Assembly (NCBI GenBank): GCA_016584305.1
Contig: JACEEZ010020338.1
Span: 133,501 to 197,500 of the forward strand
Length of the DNA stretch: 64,000 nt
Origin: Chionoecetes opilio
Taxonomy: Eukaryota > Arthropoda > Malacostraca > Decapoda > Majidae
Direction: 5' to 3'
Shown: positions 24,111 to 34,990 of the stretch, piece by piece
Numbering within the stretch: position 1 is the first letter of the stretch
Layout: each line of letters begins with the position of its first letter
Notes under the pieces: generated by a model
What the model saw: only the letters and a program-made list of their open reading frames with translations
What the model was told of the DNA's origin: nothing
The model's database searches: none
Program-made: the position numbers and the translations under genes

Positions 24111-24119
24111 TATATATTA

Positions 24120-24632
24120 GTACTGTACTCTGCGTATGTCCTCCAACCCAGGTAAGTTTGCATTGTCTAGCAATTTACACGCACACACGAGGAAAGATGT
24201 AAAGAAGATAGAAAGAATACAGAGAGCAACCACAGAGATTGTTCCCAGCCTGTCAAACCTGACTTATGATGACAGACTGAAGAAATTGGGGTTGCCATCA
24301 TTGGAAGAAAGAAGAAAAAGAGGAGACTAGATAGCAATGTATAGAGAGCTATGTGAGGAATGGAGATAAATGACAAAGAGGACATGTATGTACGGGACAT
24401 AGGAGCCACAAGACGTCATACAAAGAAACTCAAGAAGACAAGGTGCTTGAAGGACATCAAGAAGTACAGTTTTCCCTATCGCTGCATTGATATGTGAATA
24501 GCCTGGACAATAAAATTATAGATGCCAAAAGTATTAATGTTTTTAAAGCTAAGATTGACCAATTGAGCCAAGGAAACGGGACCCCAATAGTGAAACTCAT
24601 TTCCCGTATATCACAATTAGGTCAATACACAC
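24120..24632 (+). pseudogene. LINE-A 3' end (5'-truncated copy)
   Basis: 24193-24330 encodes the RT C-terminal tail: VKKIERIQRATTEIVPSLSN then LTYDDRLKKLGLPSLEERRK. After a stop, 24440-24560 continues LKDIKKYSFPYRCID. The nucleotide sequence ends cccgtatatcacaattaggtc, the same 3' terminus as 2805-2830 (inverted). It is directly followed by the 5' part of another LINE-A copy, giving a head-to-tail pair. Confidence 0.8.
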
Positions 24633-24639
24633 ACACCTA

Positions 24640-27545
24640 GCTCAAGAACGCGGCAATGGCAGGACGCTGGAGATTGGCTCTCTTCTGAAATGTCCACGTC
24701 ATCTGTGGAAAGGATTATTTACCTGTTGTGTTGGTAGGAAAGGGTATATGAGTACAATATAGAAAACCAAGTTGTTAAGGTTCTAAAGAGTAAGGAAATT
24801 TTAGTACAAGATGCAGCTGACAAAAAGAGATGTTTAATTATAACATAATTAAAGGAGACATCCATGCCAGTAAGAATAGAGAGAGAGGTTAAACTTGCGG
24901 TGGCTTAGGAAATTGTGTCAACCATATTTGAGGAAAATGTACAAGCCCAAAATGAAATTGAAGAAATTTATCGACTGAAAGTGGAGAAGAAGGTGGAGCA
25001 ATGCTGATGAAGGTGTAATTTTGATCCCAGGTTACACTAAATGAATTAATGAAAAAGACTTGGAAACTTGCCGGGAAAGAAAAGTTCAAAGTAGTATGGT
25101 TGAGAAGGGATACTAACGAGGAGGAGGGCAAAGATCAGGGAACTAGTGCAAGAGGCCAAGGAACAAAACGAACAGAGAACAGAAGAGGAGAAGGCAAAGT
25201 TCTACTGGCGAGTGATGGACATGAGTATCAAGAAATGGTATCGGCGGAGGGAAGGAGTGAGAGGAATAGTTTGGCAAACTGCGGAAAGTCTTAAAAAAGT
25301 ATATGCCAATGTTGACAGGTTGAGATCAGCAAGTTTAGAGATAAGTGACTTCATGAGGAACGAGAAACCAGATGTGTTGTGCTTGGTGGAGACGAAATTG
25401 AGTAAGGAGGTAGAAGCACAATTGGGAGATGGTAATTATAACCTGTGGAGAAGAGACCGAGACAATAAAGTAGGAGTTATGATTGCAGTCAAAAAGGAAT
25501 TGAAAGTATCTAAAGTGGAGATGGGAGAAGGAAAAGCAGAATTGATTCAAATAAGCTTAGAAACTAGTAAAGGAGGAAAAAGAGATATTGCCATTGCATA
25601 CGTTCCACCAAAAACTAGAGCATGGAGATTGATTGATTTAATGCCAAAAAAGGGGAAATGTGCCAGACATCAGAGGTCATATGGCACTATGGTAAAGCAT
25701 AAAAAAGGGTCGGGGTTATAGAAGGTAATGGGGAGGCGGTAGCGGAGTGGTTAGCGTCTCCGGCTGGCGTTCTCGGTAACCCGAGTTCGATCCCCGAAGA
25801 AAACTAAAACCTTTCTGCACCGTCGAGTGGCCTAAGAACACCCACATGCCCTGCCAATCAACTCTACCTTCGATTGCGAGTGCATTGGAGGACACAGGGG
25901 GGTGGCATGAGCCTCTAATCACAGGCGTCACTATAAGAATCCGGCCTGCGCCACCACGGGCGAGGACCAACCATCAGAGCCCTCAAGTGAACCTCCAGAG
26001 CCTACCATCCCAGCCCTGGGTCACCACTGCCTACAGGCGCTATAGGCACAGATGTGAAAAAAAAAGAAAAAAAAAAAGAGTGAAACGGTGAGAGATGGGA
26101 AAAGGAACGGATTGTTACAGCAGGATAGTTAGATTACCAGTAAATGAAGGATGTGTATTTGTTGGAGGAAGGAGATTAAATTACTCAGGGAGAAGTGGAG
26201 AAGTAGATCATGGAGAGGTGATGAATATCAAGAAATGTTGAACGACACAACCGGACAACTGGGGAAACTAATGGAGAAAAGTGCTAACTTGAATTTGATG
26301 GGTGACTTTTAACTGTAAGGAGGAGGATTGCTCTGCAGAAGGAAGTCATGACTCATGGGGTAACAAGCTACTTTTCTTAGGAATGAATAATGTGATGACC
26401 CAATGGGTTGACCAAGAGACAAGATTCCAAGGAGAGGACACACCCACCCGTAAGACTGGATCTGCTGTTCACAAAGGAGACTGCCATTATTAATAACTTG
26501 GAATACTTGTGTCCATTTGGAAAGAGTGACCATGTGGTACTAGAGTTTGAAATAACAGAGGATATTGTGGAAGCAAAGGATGAGAGATATAGCAAGGGAA
26601 GATACAATTACGTATATAAAAGCCAACTTTGAGGGATTACAGAAGTTATTTACTGAATGTAATTGGAGGCCTTTCAACGAGGCCAAAAATATGGAAGAAA
26701 AGTGGGACTTTCTTGGAAATGTATAATATTGCTGTTGATAAGAATGTTCCAAGGATAACAGGGAAGGGAAACGCCAAGAACGACTGTTTTAATAGAAGAT
26801 GTGAAGTGTAATGTGTAAGAATCCGCAGAGACGAAGAGAGGAATTATGAAAGAGGCATAATAGAAAAATACAAGAACGAACCAAAATAGTTTTATAGGTT
26901 TAGCAATGGGAATTTAAAGCAAAAAGACGGGATCAATAAGCTAAAAGTGAAAGGGACAGTCTGCGAAGAACCAGTAGCACACGTCAAAGTCAAGAACGAA
27001 TGTTTCCAAAAAGTTTTCAATGAAGAAAAGGAATTCCTGGAAGGAGAGGGTAGAAGAAATAACACAGTAGTAAGTGATATAGAAGTGGGAAAGCAGGAAA
27101 TTATTGGAAGCCCAAGATGTAAATAAAGCTCCAGGTCCAGATGGAGTTTCAAACTGGATTTTGAAGGAATGTAGGGAGCAACTGGTGGATAAAGTACACA
27201 GTCTAGTAACATGTTCCCTAGATGAGGGTAAAGTACCCCAAGCATGGAAAGGAGCATCAATTGTCCCCATATATAAAGGGGGAAGCAAGGAGGAACTGCT
27301 GAATTACAGACCGGTCTCCTTGACTAGTGTAATAGGAAAGCATTGTGAGAAGATAGTAAGGGACTAAGTATCTTGAGAAAATGAGTATCATATCAGACAG
27401 ACAATTTGGATTCAGAGCTGGGAGTTCCTGTACAGCAAACCTGCAAAGCTTCTACTCAAGGGTGATGACATAGTACAAGAAAGAGATGGATGGGTGGATT
27501 GTGCTTACTTGGATCTGAAATCATTTAACAAGGTACCCCACCCTT
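24640..27545 (+). pseudogene. LINE-A copy with endonuclease and RT start, interrupted by a SINE
   Basis: 24820-25090 holds ORF1-like or N-terminal coding (KKRCLII, then KLAGKEKFKVVWLRRDTNEE). 25146-25721 is open: EAKEQNEQRTEEEKAKFYWR, then the endonuclease DVLCLVETKLSKEVEAQLGD, YNLWRRDRDNKVGVMIAVKK and DIAIAYVPPKTRAW. A tRNA-derived SINE splits the endonuclease at about 25722-26085. The endonuclease resumes at 26290-26560 (NNVMTQWVDQETRFQGEDTP; INNLEYLCPFGKSDHVVLEF). RT begins at 27110: NKAPGPDGVSNWILKECREQ, GASIVPIYKGGSKEELLNYR and PVSLTSVIGKHCEKIV. The copy ends near 27545 after DLKSFNKVPHP, so the catalytic FADD part is missing. Stops make it inactive. Confidence 0.85.
25727..26085 (+). 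mobile_element. tRNA-derived SINE, full-length
   Basis: The head ggcggtagcggagtggttag (A box) and acccgagttcgatcccc (B box) form a pol III promoter. The body has caccgtcgagtggcctaaga, gcatgagcctctaatcacag and ccaccacgggcgaggaccaa, ending aggcgctataggcac before an A-rich tail (26056-26080). The same body is at 15056-15306 and 63080-63245. It is inserted in the LINE-A endonuclease. Confidence 0.85.
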
Positions 27546-27623
27546 TCCCAACCCAGGGGTCGCCAAGCCCTCAAAATATCAAACATGTCAAATTCCCGAT
27601 TCAGAGATGTTTTCAGCAAACAG

Positions 27624-27684
27624 TACAGTATACTCTCGCTGTATTGGATTATAATTGGTGCAAAACCTAGTCCGAAAAAAAATA
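27624..27684. mobile_element. Left end of a TA-flanked MITE, cut by the BEL insertion
   Basis: Starts tacagtatactctcgctgta, like other pogo-type ends here. It is broken at 27689 by the BEL/Pao element and seems to resume at 38165 (caagatatattataaata...). I could not find its right end. Confidence 0.45.
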
Positions 27685-28029
27685 CAAGATGTGGAAATTT
27701 ATGTCACATACATATTTAATTTGAGGTCTTACCTATACAAAACCCATCGTCTATCTCATCCCGACACAATACCCCAACTAGTCAACTAACTAGGATACTT
27801 ATCGGTGGATAGTAGGGTTAGAATTGGCTGTAGGTTTTGATTAATACTGCAATGTCTTGTTATCCGAAGTGGTCGCCGTGATCGAGGCCGCCCGTGAAGG
27901 GCGAAGGTGGAGTTATTGTTATGGGCGTCAAGGAGGTTTTCACACCAAGTTATCCACGACGCGGCGAATATAATCAGTGTCGTATTTAACACGTCCTTTG
28001 ATTTAACACTTATATGTACAAAATGAATG

Positions 28030-29189
28030 TACACACAAACCTCGATTTCCCGGACCTCGATTTCCCAGATATCGGATTTGCCGGACAAAATCCGAGGTCC
28101 GGGAATATGTCAGAGTCCTGGACAATTTTTTTTTTTTTTTTCTTTTTCTTTTTTTTCCCACGTTGAAATGCCTGGTCCTGTTCGTAAATTGACAAAGTTG
28201 TCCGGCGGTCCGAGCGTCTCCTGTCACCCCTGGTCAGTGTCCGCGCTTCCCGCCAGGTGGCAGCATGCTCAGCGGTCGTATTGTTTACATTTGGGCACAC
28301 GACACTCACGGTTCACCTGCACTGCCTCCGTCAGTCCCCTGAATCCCACTGCCCCTGGTGCAGGAACATCTCTGAGACTATTGAACACTTTCTGCTGCCT
28401 CCCGCCAGGTGGCAGCATGCTCAGCGGTCGTGTTGTTTACATTTGGGCACACGACACCCACGGTTCACCTGCACACCCTCTGTTAGTCCCCTGACCCCCA
28501 CTGCCCCTGATGCAGGAACGTCTCTTGAGACTATTGAACACTTTTTGCTGCCTCCCGCCAGGTGGCAGCATGCTCAGTGGTCGTATTGTTTACATTTGGG
28601 CACACGACACTCACGGTTCACCTGCACACCCTCCGTTAGTCCCCTGACCCCCACTGCCCCTGGTGCAGGAACGTCTCTTGAGACTATTGAACACTTTCTG
28701 CTGCCTCCCGCCAGGTGGCAGCATGCTCAGCGGTCGTATTGTTTACATTTGGGCACACAAAACTCACGGTTCACTTGCACTGCCTCAGTTAGTCCCCTGA
28801 CCCCCAATGTTCCTGGTGCAGGTACGTCTCTTGAGACTATTGAACACTTTCTGCTGCCTCCCGCCAGGTGGCAGCATGCTCAGCGGACGTAAAAGTCCGC
28901 GGCGGGGTAGTTGATATTGGTGGTTGCCGGACAGTAAATACTAGAGTAGGATAAACGTCCGGGGGTGGGTAATGTGGGTTTTTTTACATTTTATTCTCCT
29001 ACTGTCTTCTTTATAGGGACTGGCAACTAAGCGGACTTTGTGTTACCCATTTTTGTTGTGCCCTTGGCCAGTTCTTTGTGACTGGGGGAAAAAAAAAAAA
29101 TGGCATCGGACTGTTGCGTTTCCCGGACTTTTGCGGTTCCCGGACCAGTGCTCCCCCCTATTAGTCCGGAAAATCGAGGTTTGCGTGTA
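28030..29189. mobile_element. TA-flanked pogo-type MITE carrying a 153-bp minisatellite
   Basis: Ends: tacacacaaacctcgatttc and the complement of tacacgcaaacctcgatttt. The other LTR shows the empty target (aacgcatgtac for aatgTAtgtac), so the TA duplication is verified. The interior has 28245-28895 tandem repeats derived from a LINE C-terminus and, at 28983-29085, the shared module gggactggcaactaagcgga. A poly-A run is at 29086-29100. Confidence 0.88.
28249..28895 (+). repeat. Minisatellite, period about 153 bp, four units plus
   Basis: The motif ggcagcatgctcagcggtcg recurs near 28259, 28411, 28564, 28717 and 28870, giving periods of 152, 153, 153 and 153. A 153-bp unit is 51 codons, so the frame stays open across several units. 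Each unit encodes HCPWCRNISETIEHFLLP-like text, the zinc-binding C-terminus of an R1/jockey-type LINE also seen at 52290-52400 (minus). Confidence 0.9.
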
Positions 29190-29556
29190 TGTACAAATCT
29201 CTTCATTATAATCAGAGAAGAGATGTTAATCCCGTGAGGGCTGGAATGAAACTTATATATACCAGCACGTATACATTTAATAAGAGATGTTAACTCGATA
29301 GAGGCTGGAAGTGTACTAAAATCTGATCCAGCGGCGGCGACCGGCTGCACAAATCCCACCTACGTACTTGTCAAATCGTCAGTGGCGAGAATCTAATGGG
29401 CGGCAGCCAATGTCCGCGCTTCAAACCAAGGTGCTAATTATTTAAGGTGCAAATGGTTAATACCGCTGGGAAAGTTAATTTATAATAGCCCAGTAATTAC
29501 CATTTACTTAAATTACCTTAAATAATACCCATTACCATTATAATTATATATATATA

Positions 29557-29880
29557 TACAGGAGAACCTCGTTTAACCGGCATTTAAAACAACGGCAGCC
29601 TCAAAACAACGGCACTAATCGACCAGGCTTTTTTTTTTTTTTTTTTTTTTTTTTTTTCCCACTGATAAACTCTGGAACTCTCTTCCTGTTTCTGTTTTTC
29701 CACTTTCCTATGACTTACATATTTTCAAAAGAAGAGTAACAAGACACCTCCCGAACTAAATTGGCTCACCCCACTTTTTAATTTTATTCTCTTACTGTCT
29801 TCTTTATAGGGACTGGCAACTAAGCGGCCTTTGTGTTACCCATTTTTGTTGTGCCCTTGGCCAGTTCCTTGTGATGGGGG

Positions 29881-29920
<40 letters not shown>

Positions 29921-30026
29921 GATTTTTGGGGATTCCATAAGAGTAACTCTCAAAACAACGGCAAAATGAGTTATCCGGCATGCGCTCCCCCCCCCGCGGG
30001 TGCCGGATAAACGAGGTTCTCCTGTA
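29557..30026. mobile_element. TA-flanked pogo-type MITE in BEL LTR
   Basis: Ends: tacaggagaacctcgtttaa and the complement of tacaggagaacctcgtttat, flanked by TA; the second LTR has the empty site in its TA run. It contains poly-T (29629-29657) and poly-A (29881-29917) runs and the shared module at 29790-29880. It would fold into a hairpin. Confidence 0.9.
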
Positions 30027-30177
30027 CATCCCTACGCACCCCCTATGATGAGCAGGCAATACGTCCCTCACAAGGGGGGGGGGGGGGGGGGGAAACAAAC
30101 CACCTCTGCCAAATATTGAGAGGGTGGTTGGTGGATAATTTCCACAACTGGAGACCGGCGAAAACTGAAGTTCCGCT

Positions 30178-30300
30178 TCATGTGACATCACCCCAGGCCA
30201 CATAGCGCCAGAACATTTTAATAGAGGTTTCGGCACTTTGGTCTTTGACTATTCTGAAATTTATAGCCCTGATAGAGGTACAAGTGAATATGCTGACATA
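30178..30300 (-). pseudogene. BEL/Pao integrase core remnant
   Basis: The minus strand reads YVSIFTCTSIRAINFRIVKD then QSAETSIKMFWRYVAWGDV and stop. This is the start of the Pao integrase catalytic core (CLFTCxxxRAxHLE... region). It is cut only about 30 bp before the LTR, so the later catalytic residues are lost. A TA-flanked element at 30301-32044 separates it from the upstream integrase portion. Confidence 0.75.
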
Positions 30301-32044
30301 TACAGGGAGGTCCCGAAGATACGAGCAGTTAGGTTCCACCTGGCATACTCGTAAAGTGAAATCTCGTATAACGAAACACATAACTAATGGTAAAATATAG
30401 GTTTGGTTCCAGGACCCCATCAATTAAAAAAAAAAAAAAAAAGAAAAAAAAAAAAAAAGACATGTTTTTCAAGCTAAAATAAACTATAGCAAACACAACA
30501 AACTCTCAAATATAGGGCTCGATATACCACACCACCGCACCACCACACCACCACATAAAACACAGTGAATTAAGAGTGTGACAGCACAGTAGGACAGAGC
30601 ACAAATAAATCACAATAAGCACATCAAGTAAACCAGCAAATCACTAAAATTGACTCCCAAGGCACAATACATACAAGCAACAAAGACGTTGTATGTACTC
30701 TTGGGGACGCCGCGTGATACACTAGACTCGAGAGGGTACGGTAGGTAAGGGACAAGGGAGGGGTGCGCAGACCTCTTCCACTGCCCACAAACTCGTCTCT
30801 GCGCATCTGAATCATTGTACTTCGTCCAGCTGGGGGGAAGCCACGAAGCACTTTATCACCTTTTTTTGGTAGGAAGTCCAACGTCGGTCATAACAGGATC
30901 CCACAGTGCGGAAAAGTTGTAGGTTTGGTCGTAAACGTGCACACTGGCCAACGACTGCTCGAGACTGGTATTAGCAGAGGTAGGGAGTCTCCAGGCTTGC
31001 TTATTATTGCTTGGTATGCTATGCAACATCATTTCTCTAGGTGAATGTAGACATATGATTGCATTTGGATGGATATTAGTCATATATATGAGTAAAGAGA
31101 TGAAATACAAGCAAGGGTCTCATCCACGTCTGGCAGCGCAGCCTTCGGCAGCAGCAGCAGCAGCAGCAGCATGAAGCCCGTGAGGTGGATATCAACACCA
31201 AGGGAGATAGATGTCTTTGGTGATATTTAGTAGGGGTGCGAGAACCCTTTGAGGAATCCTATGATCCCTGGTGATATCCTATGGTGCTATCACAAGCGTG
31301 GGAGCTGACCTGACTTTTTCAGAAGGCACAGGTGAGCGGATGACGGCGGGTTTTGACTCAAAACTTTTGAGAGGCGGCGGGCGCCACCTCTGCCACAGTA
31401 GGTTTGGGCAGGCTTAAACGTCTTATTACTCGTTATTATACAACTTAGTGATTATGGTGAGATGTTATATACACGTGTCATTATCTAAATCAATGTAGCA
31501 CCGTGTGTCACCATAAATAAGGGTGATTTAAAGATGTTATGATAAGACTGGCGGGGCAGGGAGTGACGGAGAAATTCTTGCCGCGGGGCCGCCCCATAAC
31601 AAATATTCACTATTTTAACCCACATACACACCTTCTACCACCAAAAACACTAGCAAACAGGGCTCCTACTTATATATTTTACTATCTGATACATTAAAAC
31701 TCCTTAAAACGCAAGCATTCCAAATAAAACGATAATTAGTTTTAGATGACGGGGACAGAAGGCGGAGAGAGGCAGTCTGGCATGCCATTCTTGCCCGGAA
31801 ATATGTCTCGCTGGCTTATCGTACAACCTTAGGTAAAATGATATAGTCAGTAAATGACTTTTATAGTTTTAGTAAATAACTTGTAATTTACTTTAGTAAA
31901 TAACTTGGTCATTTTACTCACCCCAGTTTAAATGTCGTAGCATTGGATTTTCGATCTCGTATATTGAAAATAGACCCTAATTTACACATCTCGTATCATC
32001 GGATTCTCGTATATCGAATGCTCGTCTAACGGGACCTCCCTGTA
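30301..32044. mobile_element. TA-flanked element, CAGGGAGGTCCCG family, 1.74 kb
   Basis: Left end tacagggaggtcccgaagat, right end complement tacagggaggtcccgttaga, flanked by TA. Sister copies are at 39122-39905, 45156-45943 and (truncated) 41743-42149. This longest copy has extra internal sequence, including CAG repeats (31141-31170), but no recognisable transposase. It is inserted in the BEL integrase. Confidence 0.85.
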
Positions 32045-32544
32045 CTTGATCGGGGGGAAGAGTTATCTCCTGATGTTATAATATCCCCAGTATATCCTTC
32101 ACCATTGACCTCAATTGGTTTTAGGATCTCTCCATCAGCGAGAAGTTCAGAGGGACCTAGATAGGAGACTAGTCTACCTTCAGATCTATTAAATTTAATG
32201 AAAGATTTGAGGTAATATTTGACTGCCGGTCTACCATGATGTATCCAAAATTGACACCTGATATTGGCTAATATTGTAGCCATTCCGCCATGTAATGAGT
32301 TCCTATGATATTCTTCCACCAACAGTTTAGTAAGATGATGGCGTTTGGGAATTAGTATGGGATGGCAGGTGGTATTTGGAAGATCAGCTTTCAAATTTCG
32401 TCCTCGACACCTAATTATGCCCTCATGATCTAGGTACAGACTTAATAATTTGGTCAATTTGTTCCTATGGGGGCTGGCTGAGACCAAGAGCTGATATTCC
32501 TCAGGAAATACCTGCTTTTGTATTGTTCTGATCCAAAACTTCAA
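32026..32544 (-). pseudogene. BEL/Pao integrase N-terminal zinc-binding region
   Basis: The minus-strand frame gives FWIRTIQKQVFPEEYQLLVS, then HEGIIRCRGRNLKADLPNTT, LIPKRHHLTKLLVEEYHRNS and LHGGMATILANIRCQFWI, the classic Pao integrase lead-in (IRxxGRL..A, HPxILP, HxxxxHxG). The His pair (YHRNSLHGG) is kept but the following Cys pair is lost (KSFIKFNR). The last residues (from about 32044 down) come from the inserted TA element. Confidence 0.88.
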
Positions 32545-32593
32545 AGGATCAGAGCTATCCCTTTTAATGGATTGGAAGACTAAATCAGTAGTC

Positions 32594-33010
32594 TTAATTA
32601 GATTTGCTCAATAAGGAAAACCTTTCTATGTCTATCACAGGATCTGGGATTAATTCAGGTTCTCTTATTATATCTACAGATATGTCTGGCTGAGTAGAAA
32701 CCTGTTTAGGATTATTATTACACTTTTTCAACCAGGTAGGGCCTTTAAACCATAATCCTGTGTTCACTTTGAGGTAATTATTTCCTCGCGACACATTATT
32801 ATTAGGATTTTCATTATTGGCGATATATTGATTATGAACTGGAATATCACTTTCCTCTACTACCTCACTAATTGGTGTGGGCAAGAAAGTGGTTCCAATT
32901 TTGGTAATTAGTAGGGGCTGTGCATGACTAGGAATACTCTTCTCTTGTTCGGCATGGTGAGTATGTGGGATGGGTCCCATTATTACCTTACCACCAGCAA
33001 TGGTGAACAT
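32594..33010 (-). pseudogene. BEL/Pao protease-to-integrase remnant lacking RT
   Basis: Begins FTIAGGKVIMGPIPHTHHAE, the junction that normally leads into RT (the GWxxxGP region), and soon reaches NTGLWFKGPTWLKKC, which normally follows RNase H (LWWxGPxWL). The RT and RNase H domains, expected to be several hundred residues, are therefore deleted. It overlaps a short frame change with 32544 through DIERFSLLSKSN. Confidence 0.75.
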
Positions 33011-33019
33011 TATGTTATG

Positions 33020-33545
33020 TTAGACGTTATGTATTTTGATGACCTTTCTTAGGTAACGCCCAAAAGCGCCTATTATATTTAATTGGAAGGGACCATCAAC
33101 GTCTTCGAAGGTATTACTAACTAGTTTAACACCATTATCCCTCAGCATTTCAACTGTGTCTTTTAGTCCATTAACAGTTAAACTAATACCAATATTATTA
33201 ACTGCTACAGCAGCTACCCTACATTTATATCTTCCTAATTGGACTAAGGGTTGAACTATGTCAAAGGTTTGAGCCTCTGTATTGGCGAGAAAACCTGATA
33301 TGGCTAAATTCACTTTATTAATTATGGGTAGTTTTAACAATTCAACTATCTCCCTACTTATGAAGGATCTTTGTGTTCCACTGTCAAACATTGTCTTTAC
33401 TATGACTGCATTACCATTGTGGCTCACTTTCAATTCGGCAGTAGGAACAGCTGCTGAACTATTCTTATTAATGACTGCCATTTTAACTACTGTAGGGTCC
33501 GAGTTAATATCACTGTTAGGACAAAGTGCGATGTTATGTATAGAT
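33020..33545 (-). pseudogene. BEL/Pao zinc knuckle 2 and aspartic protease
   Basis: On the minus strand, CRKCKQSIHNIALC (about 33499-33540) is a CX2CX4HX4C zinc knuckle. The protease (frame 33020-33481) follows: NGNAVIVKTMFDSGTQRSFI carries the catalytic DSG, then EIVELLKLP and FDIVQPLVQLGRYKCRVAAV. This is a Pao-type retropepsin fused after gag. The frame is open but the downstream frames are broken. Confidence 0.88.
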
Positions 33546-33790
33546 TGTTTACATTTCCTACAAGATCATAGAGGGAAAAAATGAAACATGTTTTTTTAAC
33601 TTGCTCGTGTTTTACTTCTGTTCACACATGCATAAGAAGAGTTCCTGTGAAATTAGATGAAATTCGGAGAATATTTAGGGGTCGCGGCAAACTGAACAAT
33701 TTCAAAAACAAAGAAAAAACTCAAAACATCCCACATTTTTAGAAAGAAACTTATAAGGAAACCAAAACAGACAGTTTTCATTGTTTCCAT

Positions 33791-34990
33791 TCAGAAAGCC
33801 TTCTTTTGAAGGTCCTCCTTCTTTTCCCGCCCCACAAGTTTCCGATGGTGGTGGACTAACTGGAGGAGATACTTCTCCTGTGCGGCCGACTTCGTGGACC
33901 CCAGGTAGCGCTGGACTAGGGCGATGCCCCGCTCCGCGGCATCGTTGACCACTCGGAAGCCAAGTGCCCGTTTCCGAACGTCCTTGAATCGGTCATCCTC
34001 CTCCCACAATGCCGGGTCCTTTGCCAGGAAGCCCTCGTCCGCGTCGAGTTTCTGAAAGAAGGACTGTGTCTTCGAAGTGACGAAGGACGAGATGGAGGAA
34101 GACATCGTCATCTTTTTTCCCTCCAATCGCTTGAGTTCTTTCTTCGAGGCGGGCTTGTCCAATGCCTTGACCATCTGCTTCTTCTCCTCCACATCAATTC
34201 TTGAGTCGAATAAGGCCAGTCCCGCGTTTTCCTCGGAAACGTACCACAGGTGGCGTCGCAGGGCTTGTTCTGCTGCCTTGGCAACGGTTTGGTCAGGGTA
34301 TGTATTGAGGATCTCGAGGAAGAGCACGTCGTTCAACGGAGCTTTCACAGAGATCGGTGCCTCATGCCATTGCTTGCAGTACACCAGACCAACGAAGAGG
34401 GCCACTCGTTCCACTCTGGCCTTCTCTCGACCAGTCAGCGACAGCTGGGATTTCAGCATCTGAAGCTTGAGGCAGTAGATGGCCTTGGCCATCCACCGGG
34501 CTTGATGGAGAGCTCCAGGACGGCGGAATGGTTTGGCTGGACCTTCACCACCGAGGAACAGGTAGGAGAGACGGAGAAGTTCTTCATAGTCCTCCCTGGG
34601 ATGGTTCTTCGACATCAGAGCCTCCTTCAGGAAGGCCAATGCGTCGTCCTTCAGTTTGCTGGCAGTGTCATTGGTGGCGAAGAACTCTACGAGGTCCTCC
34701 GATGTTTCCACCGTCTCTCTCTGCGAGGAATCCACGAAGGACCATCGATCACGGAGTCGTTTGAAGATTCCAATGTCAGGACCAGAGGAAGAGCCGAGGC
34801 TGACTTCGAAGACATCCTTGAGGATCACCTCGTGGACATGATGGTGGCAGGCCAACCAAAGCAAGCTTCGTCCGAGTTCTTGCTCAATCCGAATGCAAGC
34901 ACCTTGCACCATGCCAGTGTTCGAAACCGTGGTGTCGAAACAGAAGGCGATGATCTTGTCCCTGACGCCCACTTCGTCCACCTCCTTCAT
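33791..34990 (-). CDS. Transposase-like protein, catalytic half (family unnamed)
   Basis: 399-residue minus-strand frame. Signature: IIAFCFDTTVSNTGMVQGAC then IRIEQELGRSLLWLACHHHV and HEVILKDVFE. An Asp-Thr-Thr followed by NTG, a paired LE..LGR, and C-x2-H-x2-HE looks like an RNase H-fold (hAT-like) transposase core. Later ARWMAKAIYCLKLQML and, near the end, VVNDAAERGIALVQRYLGST, resemble the insertion-domain and dimerisation ends of hAT proteins. It overlaps the N-terminal frame (34884-36032) by 107 bases in another frame, so one indel probably split a single gene. The related ORF at 49256-50614 shares the D..TG / LE..LGR / CxxH..E pattern. I do not know a family name; a domesticated gene is possible. 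Confidence 0.65.
   Translation of the reverse strand: MKEVDEVGVRDKIIAFCFDTTVSNTGMVQGACIRIEQELGRSLLWLACHHHVHEVILKDVFEVSLGSSSGPDIGIFKRLRDRWSFVDSSQRETVETSEDLVEFFATNDTASKLKDDALAFLKEALMSKNHPREDYEELLRLSYLFLGGEGPAKPFRRPGALHQARWMAKAIYCLKLQMLKSQLSLTGREKARVERVALFVGLVYCKQWHEAPISVKAPLNDVLFLEILNTYPDQTVAKAAEQALRRHLWYVSEENAGLALFDSRIDVEEKKQMVKALDKPASKKELKRLEGKKMTMSSSISSFVTSKTQSFFQKLDADEGFLAKDPALWEEDDRFKDVRKRALGFRVVNDAAERGIALVQRYLGSTKSAAQEKYLLQLVHHHRKLVGREKKEDLQKKAF

Larger units (their letters stand above)
27690..30146 (-). repeat. BEL/Pao 3' LTR (left side), with two nested MITEs
   Basis: Matches the 823-bp right LTR when the inserts 28030-29189 and 29557-30026 are left out. It contains a poly-G run (30066-30092). 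Confidence 0.92.

Noticed and set aside
25735..25800. Functional tRNA gene
   Set aside because: A and B boxes are present but no complete acceptor stem is seen, and a repeated body follows, so it is a SINE head.
28257..28892. A 211-residue repeat protein as a host gene
   Set aside because: The frame exists because the minisatellite period is 153 bp; it is LINE-derived sequence inside a MITE.
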